Below are positions 51,874 to 59,847 of a stretch of 64,000 nucleotides of DNA, piece by piece (position 1 is the first letter of the stretch; every line of letters starts with the position of its first letter). Location of the stretch: assembly GCF_000716605.1 (NCBI RefSeq), contig NZ_JNXE01000022.1, forward strand, positions 92,169 to 156,168, read 5' to 3'. The stretch comes from Streptomyces sp. NRRL F-525. GTDB taxonomy: Bacteria > Actinomycetota > Actinomycetes > Streptomycetales > Streptomycetaceae. A model generated the notes under the pieces. It was not told the origin of the DNA. It saw only the letters and a program-made list of their open reading frames with translations, and made no database searches. A program made the translations under genes and the position numbers.

Positions 51874-52592
51874 TGCGCGTCGTCTCCCTCGTACCGTCGC
51901 TCACCGAGGCAATCGCGGTGACCCTGCCGGGAGTTGTGGTCGGCGCGACGGACTGGTGCAGCCACCCGCCGGACCTGGACGTGATGCGCGTCGGCGGCAC
52001 CAAGAACCCGAAGCTCGACCAAATCATCACCCTCGCCCCCGACTTGGTGATCGCCAACGAGGAGGAGAACCGTGCACCGGACCTGACGGCCTTGCGCGAG
52101 GCGGGAGTTGAGGTCCTGGTCACCGAGGTGCGTGACGTCCCGCAGGCCTTCCGTGAACTGGCCCGGGTCCTGGACGCATGTGGTGCTCCGCTACGGCCGC
52201 GCTGGCTGGACGAGGCGGAGGAGGCGTGGGCTCAACTGCCGGAACCGGAACGCCGTGTCACCGCCGTCGTCCCCATCTGGCGCCGTCCCTGGATGGTCCT
52301 TGGCCGGGACACCTTCGCGGGCGATGTGCTGTCCCGGCTGGGCGTGGACAACGCGTACGCGACGCACGCCGACCGTTACCCCCGCGCCACGATCGACGAA
52401 CTACGCGCGGCGGAACCGGACTTGGTGGTCCTCCCGGACGAGCCCTACCGCTTCACGGCCGACGACGGACCCGAGGCATTCACCGGCCTGCCCTGCGCGC
52501 TCGTCAGCGGCAGGCATCTCACGTGGTACGGGCCGTCACTGGGTGAAGCGCCACGGGTGCTGGGCGCGGCCCTGCGAGCAGCGCGCCGCTGA
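51873..52592 (+). CDS. Cytosolic helical-backbone metal/cobalamin-receptor-like protein (BtuF-like)
   Basis: A 239-residue protein of the TroA/BtuF superfamily. Family blocks are RVVSLVPSLTEAIAV, VGATDWCSHPP, VGGTKNPKLDQIITLAPDLVIANEEEN and RHLTWYGPSLGEAPRVL. It has no signal peptide or lipobox, so it is not a normal extracytoplasmic receptor, and there is no transporter gene nearby. A cytosolic role in binding a corrinoid, heme or metal is possible but unproven. The ATG shares one base with the XRE-cupin stop. Its 3' end overlaps the convergent TDT gene by 74 bases. Confidence 0.83.
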   Translation: MRVVSLVPSLTEAIAVTLPGVVVGATDWCSHPPDLDVMRVGGTKNPKLDQIITLAPDLVIANEEENRAPDLTALREAGVEVLVTEVRDVPQAFRELARVLDACGAPLRPRWLDEAEEAWAQLPEPERRVTAVVPIWRRPWMVLGRDTFAGDVLSRLGVDNAYATHADRYPRATIDELRAAEPDLVVLPDEPYRFTADDGPEAFTGLPCALVSGRHLTWYGPSLGEAPRVLGAALRAARR

Positions 52593-53628
52593 GCAGGCCG
52601 CGGGCCGTGTGCACGGCGGCGGTGGCCCAGGCGGCGACCAGGACGCCGTAGAGGACGATCGCGAGGCCGTCGTAGACGGCGAGGCCGGTGTGGTGGGACA
52701 GGGACTCGGCGCCGGTGACGCAGGTGCCGACCGGGAAGGTGAACGCCCACCAGGTCATCGTGAAGCGCATGCCGTGGCGGCGGGCGCGGACGACGTGCGC
52801 GGTGGCGAGGCCGAGCCAGAGCAGGGCGAAGCCCATGACGGGGACGCCGTAGAGGACGGCGAGGAGGCTGAAGGCCTGGGCGTCCGCGGGTGGTACGACA
52901 CCGGGAGCGAAGTCCGCGAACTTGCCCACGGCGGTGGTGGATTGGCCCAGCGGGCCCAGGACCAGGAACAGCGTCGGGGTGAGCGCGAGGGGCAGCGGGC
53001 CGCCGGTGATGAGCCGGGCGAAGACCAGCGGGAGCATCAACAGCGTTGCCAGCAGGCTCAGTCCGAACATCGCGAAGCACGCGAGGAGCAGCGTCTCCCG
53101 GGGCTGTCCGGGCGGCAGGTGGGGCACCAGGAGCGGGCCGAGGGCCGCGGACACCATGGGCGCGACCACGGGCAGCAGCCACACCGGGGTCGCCTGCGCG
53201 GGGTGTACGTGGTGCCGTACGGCCATCAGGTACGGGACGGCGACGGCCGCCGCGAGCCCGATGAGCGTTCCGGCGCCGAACAGCACGGTGTCGAGGGCGA
53301 CCGCCGCCCGGACGCCGATCCAGTCCCGTCCGACGACCAGGGTGCCGCCGCCCACCGCCAGCAGGGCCATCGCGAGGCAGCCGTAGAAGGGGGCCATCGC
53401 GGGGTCGAGGAGATGGGCGCGGGCCTGGTCGCGGTGGTGGGTCCAGTGCAGGGCGCGGGCGGCGAGCAGGGTCAGCAGCATCGCGAGGGAGAGGGCCCAG
53501 ACGGCGGTGCAGGCCGTGCGCAGTCCCGGGAGGTGGAGCGGGAGCCCGGCACCGGCCGTGGCGACGATGGCGGTGCCCATGACGGAGGCGTACCAGTTGG
53601 GTCCGAGATGACGTACGGCGGTGACCAT
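52519..53628 (-). CDS. TDT-family (SLAC1/TehA-like) transporter
   Basis: A 369-residue membrane protein with ten predicted helices. Conserved blocks are HLGPNWYASVMGTAIVATAG near the N-terminus and FTMTWWAFTFPVGTCVTGAESLSHHTG near helix 9, the signature of the tellurite-resistance/dicarboxylate transporter family, which includes anion channels and sulfite exporters. ATG at 53628 has GGAGG upstream. It is divergent from a LysR regulator that probably controls it. Substrate unknown. The last 24 codons overlap the convergent BtuF-like gene. Confidence 0.88.
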   Translation of the reverse strand: MVTAVRHLGPNWYASVMGTAIVATAGAGLPLHLPGLRTACTAVWALSLAMLLTLLAARALHWTHHRDQARAHLLDPAMAPFYGCLAMALLAVGGGTLVVGRDWIGVRAAVALDTVLFGAGTLIGLAAAVAVPYLMAVRHHVHPAQATPVWLLPVVAPMVSAALGPLLVPHLPPGQPRETLLLACFAMFGLSLLATLLMLPLVFARLITGGPLPLALTPTLFLVLGPLGQSTTAVGKFADFAPGVVPPADAQAFSLLAVLYGVPVMGFALLWLGLATAHVVRARRHGMRFTMTWWAFTFPVGTCVTGAESLSHHTGLAVYDGLAIVLYGVLVAAWATAAVHTARGLLSGALLAGPRPAPVALHPVTARTT

Positions 53629-53668
53629 GCCTCCACCGTCTCGCCGACTGAGACACGCGACCAGGGAG

Positions 53669-53688
53669 TATGTGTCTATGGGGACATA
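53669..53688. promoter_or_regulatory. Dyad at the LysR/TDT divergent promoter
   Basis: TATGT (53669-53673) and ACATA (53684-53688) are separated by 10 bases, with inner TGTC/GACA also paired. This resembles a LysR T-N11-A site. It adjoins the likely -10 of the LysR gene. Confidence 0.5.
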
Positions 53689-53698
53689 AACTGGATTT

Positions 53699-54622
53699 AT
53701 GAGCAACGGTGAGATGGGTGAGCGGCGGGAGGGGTCGATAGCGCACCGGGTGCCGGACCTCGGCGCGCTGGAGCTGCTGCTGGCGGTGGCCCGGCTCGGC
53801 AGTCTCGGCGCGGCGGCCCGCGAGCTGGGCATCACGCAGCCCGCGGCCAGCAGCCGCATCCGCTCCATGGAACGGCAGCTCGGCGTCGCCCTGGTCGACC
53901 GCTCACCGCGCGGCTCGACCCTGACCGACGCCGGTGCCCTGGTCACGGACTGGGCCCGCCGGGTCGTCGAGGCGGCGGCCGCCTTCGACGCGGGCGCCCA
54001 GGCCCTACGGCACCGCCGTGACTCCCGGCTCCGGGTCGCCGCCAGCATGACCATCGCCGAGTACCTCCTCCCCGGCTGGCTCCTCGCCCTGCGCTCCCAA
54101 CGCCCGGACACAGCGGTCTCGTTGCTGGCCGGCAACTCGACCACGGTCGCGGAACGGCTCCTCGCCGACGAGGCCGACCTGGGTTTTGTGGAGGGTCTGT
54201 CCGTGCCCGCGGGACTGGATTCCACGGTGATCGCCCATGACCATTTGATCGTCGTGACCGCCCCAACCCATCCGTGGGCGCGTCGTCAACGCCCGGTACC
54301 GGCCGAGGAGTTGGCGTCCACACCCCTGATTCTGCGGGAGAAGGGTTCGGGGACAAGGCAGGTACTGGACGCGGCGCTCGGCGGACTGGCCCGCCCCCTC
54401 ATCGAGTTGTCGTCCACTACGGCGGTCAAGGCGTCGGCGGTGAGCGGAGCGGGGCCCGCGGTGTTGAGCGAACTCGCCGTGGGGGAGGAGCTGTCGATGC
54501 GGAGGCTGGTGCGTATCCCGGTCGAAGGGGTCACTCTCGCCCGGGACTTGAGAGCGGTGTGGCCCACGGGGCACCGGCCGACGGGACCCGCGCGGGAGCT
54601 ACTCTCGCTGACGCAGGGCTAG
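53699..54622 (+). CDS. LysR-family transcriptional regulator
   Basis: A 307-residue regulator. The winged HTH is DLGALELLLAVARLGSLGAAARELGITQPAASSRIRSMERQLGVALVDRSPRGSTLTDAG, followed by a co-inducer-binding domain (LRVAASMTIAEYLLPGWLLALRSQRPDTAVSLLAGNSTTVAERLLADEADLGFVEG). The ATG at 53699 has no SD and lies about 8 bases after a TAAACT -10-like hexamer, so the message may be leaderless. It is divergent from the TDT gene, its likely target. Its TAG stop shares the CTAG tetramer with the stop of the convergent hydrolase. Confidence 0.9.
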   Translation: MSNGEMGERREGSIAHRVPDLGALELLLAVARLGSLGAAARELGITQPAASSRIRSMERQLGVALVDRSPRGSTLTDAGALVTDWARRVVEAAAAFDAGAQALRHRRDSRLRVAASMTIAEYLLPGWLLALRSQRPDTAVSLLAGNSTTVAERLLADEADLGFVEGLSVPAGLDSTVIAHDHLIVVTAPTHPWARRQRPVPAEELASTPLILREKGSGTRQVLDAALGGLARPLIELSSTTAVKASAVSGAGPAVLSELAVGEELSMRRLVRIPVEGVTLARDLRAVWPTGHRPTGPARELLSLTQG

Positions 54623-55311
54623 CGAGCCTTCGCGGCCGCTTCCACCAACGCCCGCATCACCCGCAGGTCCTCACCCATCTCGGGATGCCACTGCACCCCC
54701 AACACCCAGTCGGCGGACGGGAGTTCGACGGCCTCCGGGGTGCCGTCCTCGGCCCAGGCCGACACCGTCAGGCCCGCGCCCAGGCGGTCCACGCACTGGT
54801 GGTGGAACGTGGGGACCGAGGTCTCCTCCGGTACCGCCGACGCGTACAGGGTGCCCGGTACCGGCTTGACCGGGTGGCTGCCGAAGACGCCCGGGGTTTC
54901 CGCGTGGCCGTCGATGTGCTGGACGAGGGTGCCGCCCACAGCGACGTTCAGCAGCTGCATGCCCCGGCAGATGCCCAGGAGGGGGATGCCCGCTGTCAAC
55001 GCGGCCTCTATCAGGGCGAGTTCCCAGGCGTCCCTGGCGGGGGCGGGCGGGCCGGAGCGGGGGTCGCGGTCGGCGCCGTAGCGGATCGGTTCCACGTCCG
55101 GGCCGCCGGCGATCACCAGGCCGTCGAGGCGGGCCACGGTCGCCGTGGCGTGCTCGGGGGAGTCCGGCGGCAGCATCGCGGCGAGGCCGCCCGCGTGCTG
55201 GACGAGCCGTGGGTAGCCGGCGGGCAGCAGGGCCGCCTCCAACTCCCAGGTGCCCCAGCGTGCTCCGGCCTCCAGATACGTACTGATACCGATCAGCGGT
55301 CTGCCCGCCAT
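54619..55311 (-). CDS. Gamma-glutamyl-gamma-aminobutyrate hydrolase-like class I amidotransferase (PuuD family)
   Basis: A 230-residue glutamine-amidotransferase-fold hydrolase. The catalytic Cys is in LLGICRGMQLLNVA, and the His/Glu pair is in GVQWHPEMG. The N-terminal RPLIGISTY is typical of PuuD. It cleaves gamma-glutamyl amides to release glutamate. It lies next to a GntR gene and the GlnA4-like ligase cluster on the other strand. In the proposed Streptomyces ethanolamine route the product gamma-glutamylglycine would need such an enzyme. It ends in a stop codon that overlaps the LysR stop. Confidence 0.9.
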   Translation of the reverse strand: MAGRPLIGISTYLEAGARWGTWELEAALLPAGYPRLVQHAGGLAAMLPPDSPEHATATVARLDGLVIAGGPDVEPIRYGADRDPRSGPPAPARDAWELALIEAALTAGIPLLGICRGMQLLNVAVGGTLVQHIDGHAETPGVFGSHPVKPVPGTLYASAVPEETSVPTFHHQCVDRLGAGLTVSAWAEDGTPEAVELPSADWVLGVQWHPEMGEDLRVMRALVEAAAKAR

Positions 55312-55382
55312 GCACCCCTCCGACGTGAAGCGAATTGAATGGACTCCGTGCGAACCATTGAACTACCCCGCTGGTCAGGCGG

Positions 55383-56117
55383 TCATGCGAGGAACCCGCG
55401 CAGCAGCGCCGCCGTCCCCGCGCAGTGCTCCCGCATCATCTCCCGCGCCCCGTCCGCGTCCCCGTCGAGGACCGCCTCGACCAGCGCGATGTGCTGGCGC
55501 TGCGAGTGCTCCAGGTTGCGGACCAGGAGGGGGATGCAGTCGAGGAGGTCGTTCACCGTGGCCCGTACCGCCGCGTACTGCGCGGTCAGGGTCGGTGAAC
55601 CGCACAACTCGGCCAGGGTCAGGTGGAGCAGGGTGTCCAGGCGGCGGTAGTCGGCGAGCGGGGCGTCGTGCGTGCGGGCCAGGGCGTCCCGGAGGCGGTC
55701 CGCCTGATCGGTGCTCAGGCCGTGGGTCGCGCACAGGCCCGTCGCGCCGACCTCCAGCACCTCGCGGAAGCGCAGCACGTCCTCGATGTCGACCGCGCTG
55801 ATCCGCCGCCGCAGTTCGTCCTCGCCGCCCGCGTCCGACTTCGGCAGGACGAACGTCCCGCCGTAGCGTCCGCGCCGCGACTCCACGAGACCCTGGTCCT
55901 GCAGTACCTTCAGAACCTCGCGCAGCGTCACCCGGCTGATCCCGAGCCGCTCGGCCAGCTCCCGCTCGGCCGGCAACCGTTCGCCCCCCGGCACCAGGCC
56001 CAGCCGTACGACCTGCAGTATCTGTTCCAGCGCCTCTTCGAATCCGTTGCCCGCCCGCACCGGCCGCAGTACCGGGGTCAACCGGTCCTCAAGCCCGTTC
56101 TCCGCTTCCAGCGACAT
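55383..56117 (-). CDS. GntR-family regulator (FadR/FCD subfamily)
   Basis: A 244-residue repressor. The winged HTH (FEEALEQILQVVRLGLVPGGERLPAERELAERLGISRVTLREVLKVLQDQGLVESRRGRYGGTFVL) is followed by an FCD domain with metal- or carboxylate-binding residues (DVLRFREVLEVGATGLCA, RRLDTLLHLTLAELCG, QRQHIALVEAVLDGD). ATG at 56117, MSLEAENG, follows a G-rich SD. It is divergent from the GlnA4-like gene and is probably its regulator; 85 bp separate the starts. Confidence 0.92.
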   Translation of the reverse strand: MSLEAENGLEDRLTPVLRPVRAGNGFEEALEQILQVVRLGLVPGGERLPAERELAERLGISRVTLREVLKVLQDQGLVESRRGRYGGTFVLPKSDAGGEDELRRRISAVDIEDVLRFREVLEVGATGLCATHGLSTDQADRLRDALARTHDAPLADYRRLDTLLHLTLAELCGSPTLTAQYAAVRATVNDLLDCIPLLVRNLEHSQRQHIALVEAVLDGDADGAREMMREHCAGTAALLRGFLA

Positions 56118-56202
56118 ATGGCGGCACCCCCTTCCCAAGCAATGGTTCTCCGCAATACCTTATGGCTTCCGGCTGACCGTAGAAGCCGAAGGAGGCTTTC
56201 CC

Positions 56203-57573
56203 GTGGCAGACCGCACACCCCCACTGGGCGTCGAGGCACTTCAACGCCTCGTCGCCAGTGGTGAGATCGACACTGTCGTCCTGGCTTTCCCCGATATGCA
56301 AGGGCGGCTGCAGGGCAAGCGGTTCGCCGCCCAGTTCTTCCTGGACGACGTGCTCCGGCACGGCACCGAGGGCTGCAACTACCTCCTCGCCGTCGACACC
56401 GAGATGAACACGGTCGACGGCTACGCCATGTCCTCCTGGGAGCGCGGTTACGGCGACTTCGCCATGCACCCGGACCTGACCACCCTCCGCCGTGTGCCCT
56501 GGAACGCCGGCACCGCCCTGCTCATCGCCGACCTCGCCTGGAACGACGGATCGCCGGTGGTCGCCGCACCCCGCCAGATCCTGCGCCGCCAGCTGGAGCG
56601 CCTCGCCGAGCACGGTTTCACCGCGCAGGTCGGTACGGAGCTGGAGTTCATCGTGTTCAAGGACACGTACGAACAGGCCTGGGACGCCAACTACCGAGGG
56701 CTCACCCCGGCCAACCAGTACAACATCGACTATTCGGTGATGGGCACCGGCCGCATCGAGCCGCTGCTGCGCCGGATCCGCAACGACATGACCGTCGCCG
56801 GACTGACCGTCGAGTCCGCCAAGGGCGAGTGCAATCCCGGGCAGCACGAGATCGTCTTCCGCTACGACGACGCCCTCGTCACCTGCGACCAGCACGCGAT
56901 CTACAAGACCGGCGCCAAGGAGATCGCCTCCCAGGAGGGCGTCTCGCTGACCTTCATGGCGAAGTACAACGAGCGCGAGGGCAACTCCTGCCACATCCAC
57001 CTCTCGCTCGCCGACGCCGACGGCGGCAACGCCATGGCGGGGTCCTCGGACGACCCCGGCGGCATGTCGGAGGTCATGCGGTACTTCCTCGCCGGACAGC
57101 TCGCGGCGCTCCGCGACTTCTCGCTGCTCTACGCCCCGAACATCAACTCGTACAAGCGGTTCCAGCCGGGTTCCTTCGCGCCGACCGCCGTCGCCTGGGG
57201 CTACGACAACCGCACCTGCGCCCTCCGGGTCGTCGGCCACGGCCGCTCGATGCGCTTCGAGAACCGGCTGCCGGGCGGGGACGTGAATCCCCACCTGGCG
57301 GTGGCGGGCCTGGTCGCCGCCGGGCTCTACGGCATCGAGCACAAGCTGGAGCTGCCGGAGGCCTGCGCGGGCAACGCCTACAGCGGCGACTACGCGCACG
57401 TCCCCACCAATCTCCGCGAGGCCGCCGAGCTGTGGGAGAACAGCCCGATCGCCAAGGCCGCCTTCGGCGACGAGGTCGTCGCGCACTACCGCAACATGGC
57501 ACGCGTCGAACTGGACGCCTTCGACGCCGCCGTCACCGACTGGGAGCTGCGTCGCTCCTTCGAACGTCTGTGA
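56203..57573 (+). CDS. glnA4: Glutamine synthetase-like gamma-glutamyl ligase (GlnA4 type)
   Basis: A 456-residue GS-family enzyme. Core motifs are GTELEFIVFKDTYEQAW, SAKGECNPGQHEIVFRY, NSCHIHLSL, NSYKRFQPGSFAPTAVAWGYDNRTCALRV and RFENRLPGGDVNPHLAVAG. Unlike true GS it has NPGQHE where GlnA has NxGQHE and an altered ammonia-side pocket; the S. coelicolor paralogue GlnA4 was described as a gamma-glutamylethanolamide synthetase. GTG at 56203 has AAGGAGG at 56189-56195. It heads an operon with aldehyde dehydrogenase (GTGA overlap) and SDR (GTGA overlap), next to a PuuD-like hydrolase. The substrate assignment is by recalled homology; polyamines are the alternative. Confidence 0.87.
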   Translation: MADRTPPLGVEALQRLVASGEIDTVVLAFPDMQGRLQGKRFAAQFFLDDVLRHGTEGCNYLLAVDTEMNTVDGYAMSSWERGYGDFAMHPDLTTLRRVPWNAGTALLIADLAWNDGSPVVAAPRQILRRQLERLAEHGFTAQVGTELEFIVFKDTYEQAWDANYRGLTPANQYNIDYSVMGTGRIEPLLRRIRNDMTVAGLTVESAKGECNPGQHEIVFRYDDALVTCDQHAIYKTGAKEIASQEGVSLTFMAKYNEREGNSCHIHLSLADADGGNAMAGSSDDPGGMSEVMRYFLAGQLAALRDFSLLYAPNINSYKRFQPGSFAPTAVAWGYDNRTCALRVVGHGRSMRFENRLPGGDVNPHLAVAGLVAAGLYGIEHKLELPEACAGNAYSGDYAHVPTNLREAAELWENSPIAKAAFGDEVVAHYRNMARVELDAFDAAVTDWELRRSFERL

Positions 57574-58991
57574 GGACCGTTTTGCCTGCCGAGCACCCGC
57601 TGGAAGTACTGAACCCCGCCACCGAGGAGGTCGTCGCCACCGTCCCCGCCGCCACCGCGGCCGACGTGGACGCCGCCGTCGTACGCGCCGCCCGGGCCCA
57701 GGCGAAGTGGGCGGCCCTGCCGCCCGCCGACCGGGCCCGGCTGCTGCGCCGTTTCGCGGCCGCCGTCGACGAACACCTCGAAGAACTGGCCCAGTTGGAG
57801 GTGCGCGAGTCCGGGCACACCGTCGGCAACGCCCGCTGGGAGGCCGGCAACGTCCGCGATCTCCTCGACTACGCGGCCGGGGGAGTGGAGCGGCTGACGG
57901 GTCGTCAGATCCCGGTCGCGGGCGGCCTCGACATCACGATCCTCGAACCGCTGGGCGTGGTGGGCGTGATCGCCCCCTGGAACTTCCCGATGCCGATCGC
58001 CGCGTGGGGCACCGCCCCGGCGCTCGCGGCCGGCAACGCGGTCATCCTCAAGCCGGCCGAGACGACCCCGCTGACCGCGCTCCGGCTGGCCGAACTCGCC
58101 CTGGAGGCAGGCCTTCCCGAGGGCCTCTTCCAGGTGCTGCCCGGCCACGGCCCGGTCGCGGGCACCGCCCTCGTCGAGCACCCGGGCGTCGCGAAGATCG
58201 TGTTCACCGGGTCAACCGCCGTGGGCAAACAGGTGTTGGCGAAGGGCTCGGCGCTCCTCAAGCGCGTCACCCTCGAACTCGGCGGCAAGAGCCCCAACAT
58301 CATCTTCGCCGACGCGGACATCGAGGCCGCGGCCGCCGCAGCCCCCATGTCCTTCCTCGACAACTCCGGCCAGGACTGCTGCGCCCGCACCCGCATCCTG
58401 GTCCAACGGTCCGTCTACGACCGCTTCTTGGAGCTGCTGGCCCCCGCGATCGAGGGGGTGACGGTCGGCGACCCGGCCGACGAGAAGACGGACATGGGTC
58501 CGCTGATCTCCAAGGTGCAGCTGGAGAGGGTCCGTTCGTACGTCACGGACGACCTCGGCGGTATTCGCGGCAAGGCGCCCGAGGGGCCCGGCTTCTGGTT
58601 CCCGCCGACGGTGGTGACCGGAGTCGACCCGCACGCGCGCGTTGCCGTCGAGGAGGTCTTCGGCCCGGTCGCCGTGGTCCTCCCCTTCGAGGACGAGGCG
58701 GAGGCGATCGGCCTGGCCAACGCCACCGACTACGGCCTCTCCGGTTCCATCTGGACCCGGGACGTGGGCCGCGCCCTGCGTGTCTCGCAGGCCGTCCGGG
58801 CGGGCAACCTGTCCGTCAACTCCCATTCCAGCGTCCGCTATTGGACCCCCTTCGGCGGCTTCAAGCAGTCGGGTATCGGCCGCGAACTCGGCCCGGACGC
58901 GCTCACCGCCTTCACCGAAACCAAGAACGTCTTCATCAGCGACGTCTCCACCAGCAATGTCTCGACCAGCACGGAGGGCTCCGCACAGTGA
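57570..58991 (+). CDS. NAD(P)-dependent aldehyde dehydrogenase
   Basis: A 473-residue ALDH. Motifs are the cofactor entry GVIAPWNFPMPIAAWGTAPALAAGNAVILKPAETTP, FTGSTAVGKQV, the general-base Glu in LELGGKSPNIIF and the catalytic Cys270 in NSGQDC. The C-terminal FGGFKQSGIGRELGPDAL is family-typical. GTG at 57570 overlaps the glnA4-like stop (GTGA); a TTG at 57582 with TGAGG upstream is an equally good start. In the proposed pathway it oxidises the gamma-glutamyl aldehyde to the acid. The SDR gene overlaps its stop. Confidence 0.92.
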   Translation: MRTVLPAEHPLEVLNPATEEVVATVPAATAADVDAAVVRAARAQAKWAALPPADRARLLRRFAAAVDEHLEELAQLEVRESGHTVGNARWEAGNVRDLLDYAAGGVERLTGRQIPVAGGLDITILEPLGVVGVIAPWNFPMPIAAWGTAPALAAGNAVILKPAETTPLTALRLAELALEAGLPEGLFQVLPGHGPVAGTALVEHPGVAKIVFTGSTAVGKQVLAKGSALLKRVTLELGGKSPNIIFADADIEAAAAAAPMSFLDNSGQDCCARTRILVQRSVYDRFLELLAPAIEGVTVGDPADEKTDMGPLISKVQLERVRSYVTDDLGGIRGKAPEGPGFWFPPTVVTGVDPHARVAVEEVFGPVAVVLPFEDEAEAIGLANATDYGLSGSIWTRDVGRALRVSQAVRAGNLSVNSHSSVRYWTPFGGFKQSGIGRELGPDALTAFTETKNVFISDVSTSNVSTSTEGSAQ

Positions 58992-59770
58992 CCTCAGAGA
59001 TTGTTTGCCGGCGTCTCGTCGGCCGTACCGCCGTCATCACCGGAGCCGGCAGCGGCATCGGCCTCGCCACCGCGCGCCGGTTCGCCTCCGAGGGCGCGAA
59101 CGTCGTCTGCGGCGACATCGACGAAACGCACGGCAAGGCGGCGGCCGACGAGGTCGGCGGGCTGTTCGTGAAGGTCGACGTCACCGACCCCGAACAGGTC
59201 GAGGCGCTCTTCAAGACGGCCTTCGACACCTACGGCAGCGTCGACATCGCCTTCAACAACGCGGGCATCTCGCCGCCGGACGACGACTCGATCCTGGACA
59301 CGGGACTTGAGGCGTGGAAGCGCGTCCAGGACGTCAACCTCACGTCGGTGTACCTGTGTTGCAAGGCCGCGATCCCGTACATGCGGCGCCAGGGCAAGGG
59401 CTCCATCATCAACACGGCGTCGTTCGTGGCGAGGATGGGCGCGGCGACGTCGCAGATCTCGTACACGGCGTCCAAGGGCGGTGTGCTGGCCATGTCCCGT
59501 GAACTGGGCGTGCAGTTCGCCCGCGAGGGCATCCGCGTCAACGCGCTGTGCCCGGGACCGGTCAACACCCCGCTCCTGCAAGAGCTGTTCGCGAAGGACC
59601 CCGAGCGGGCCGCGCGCCGCCTGGTGCACATCCCGGTCGGCCGTTTCGCGGAGGCGACCGAGATCGCCGCCGCCGTGGCGTTCCTGGCGAGTGACGACTC
59701 GTCGTTCGTCAACGCCGCCGACTTCCTTGTGGACGGCGGGATTTCGGGGGCGTACGTCACGCCGATGTGA
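58988..59770 (+). CDS. Short-chain dehydrogenase/reductase
   Basis: A 260-residue classical SDR. The cofactor motif is TGAGSGIGLATARRFA, NNAGIS follows, and the catalytic Tyr159/Lys163 are in SYTASKGGVLAMS. The residue after the second beta strand is Asp (GDID), favouring NAD over NADP. GTG at 58988 overlaps the ALDH stop (GTGA). In context it would oxidise the hydroxyl of a gamma-glutamylated amino alcohol before the ALDH acts. A terminator follows. Confidence 0.92.
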   Translation: MTSEIVCRRLVGRTAVITGAGSGIGLATARRFASEGANVVCGDIDETHGKAAADEVGGLFVKVDVTDPEQVEALFKTAFDTYGSVDIAFNNAGISPPDDDSILDTGLEAWKRVQDVNLTSVYLCCKAAIPYMRRQGKGSIINTASFVARMGAATSQISYTASKGGVLAMSRELGVQFAREGIRVNALCPGPVNTPLLQELFAKDPERAARRLVHIPVGRFAEATEIAAAVAFLASDDSSFVNAADFLVDGGISGAYVTPM

Positions 59771-59790
59771 GGTTGGTAGGTCAGCACACA

Positions 59791-59822
59791 GCGACGGCCC
59801 GGATGAACTTCCGGGCCGTCGC
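59791..59822. terminator. Shared terminator between SDR and convergent PLP gene
   Basis: Perfect 12-bp stem, 59791-59802 with 59811-59822, with an 8-nt loop, and a T-containing tract on the right (GCGTTTCTG). Confidence 0.82.
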
Positions 59823-59847
59823 GCGTTTCTGTCGGTCCGTCAATCCG

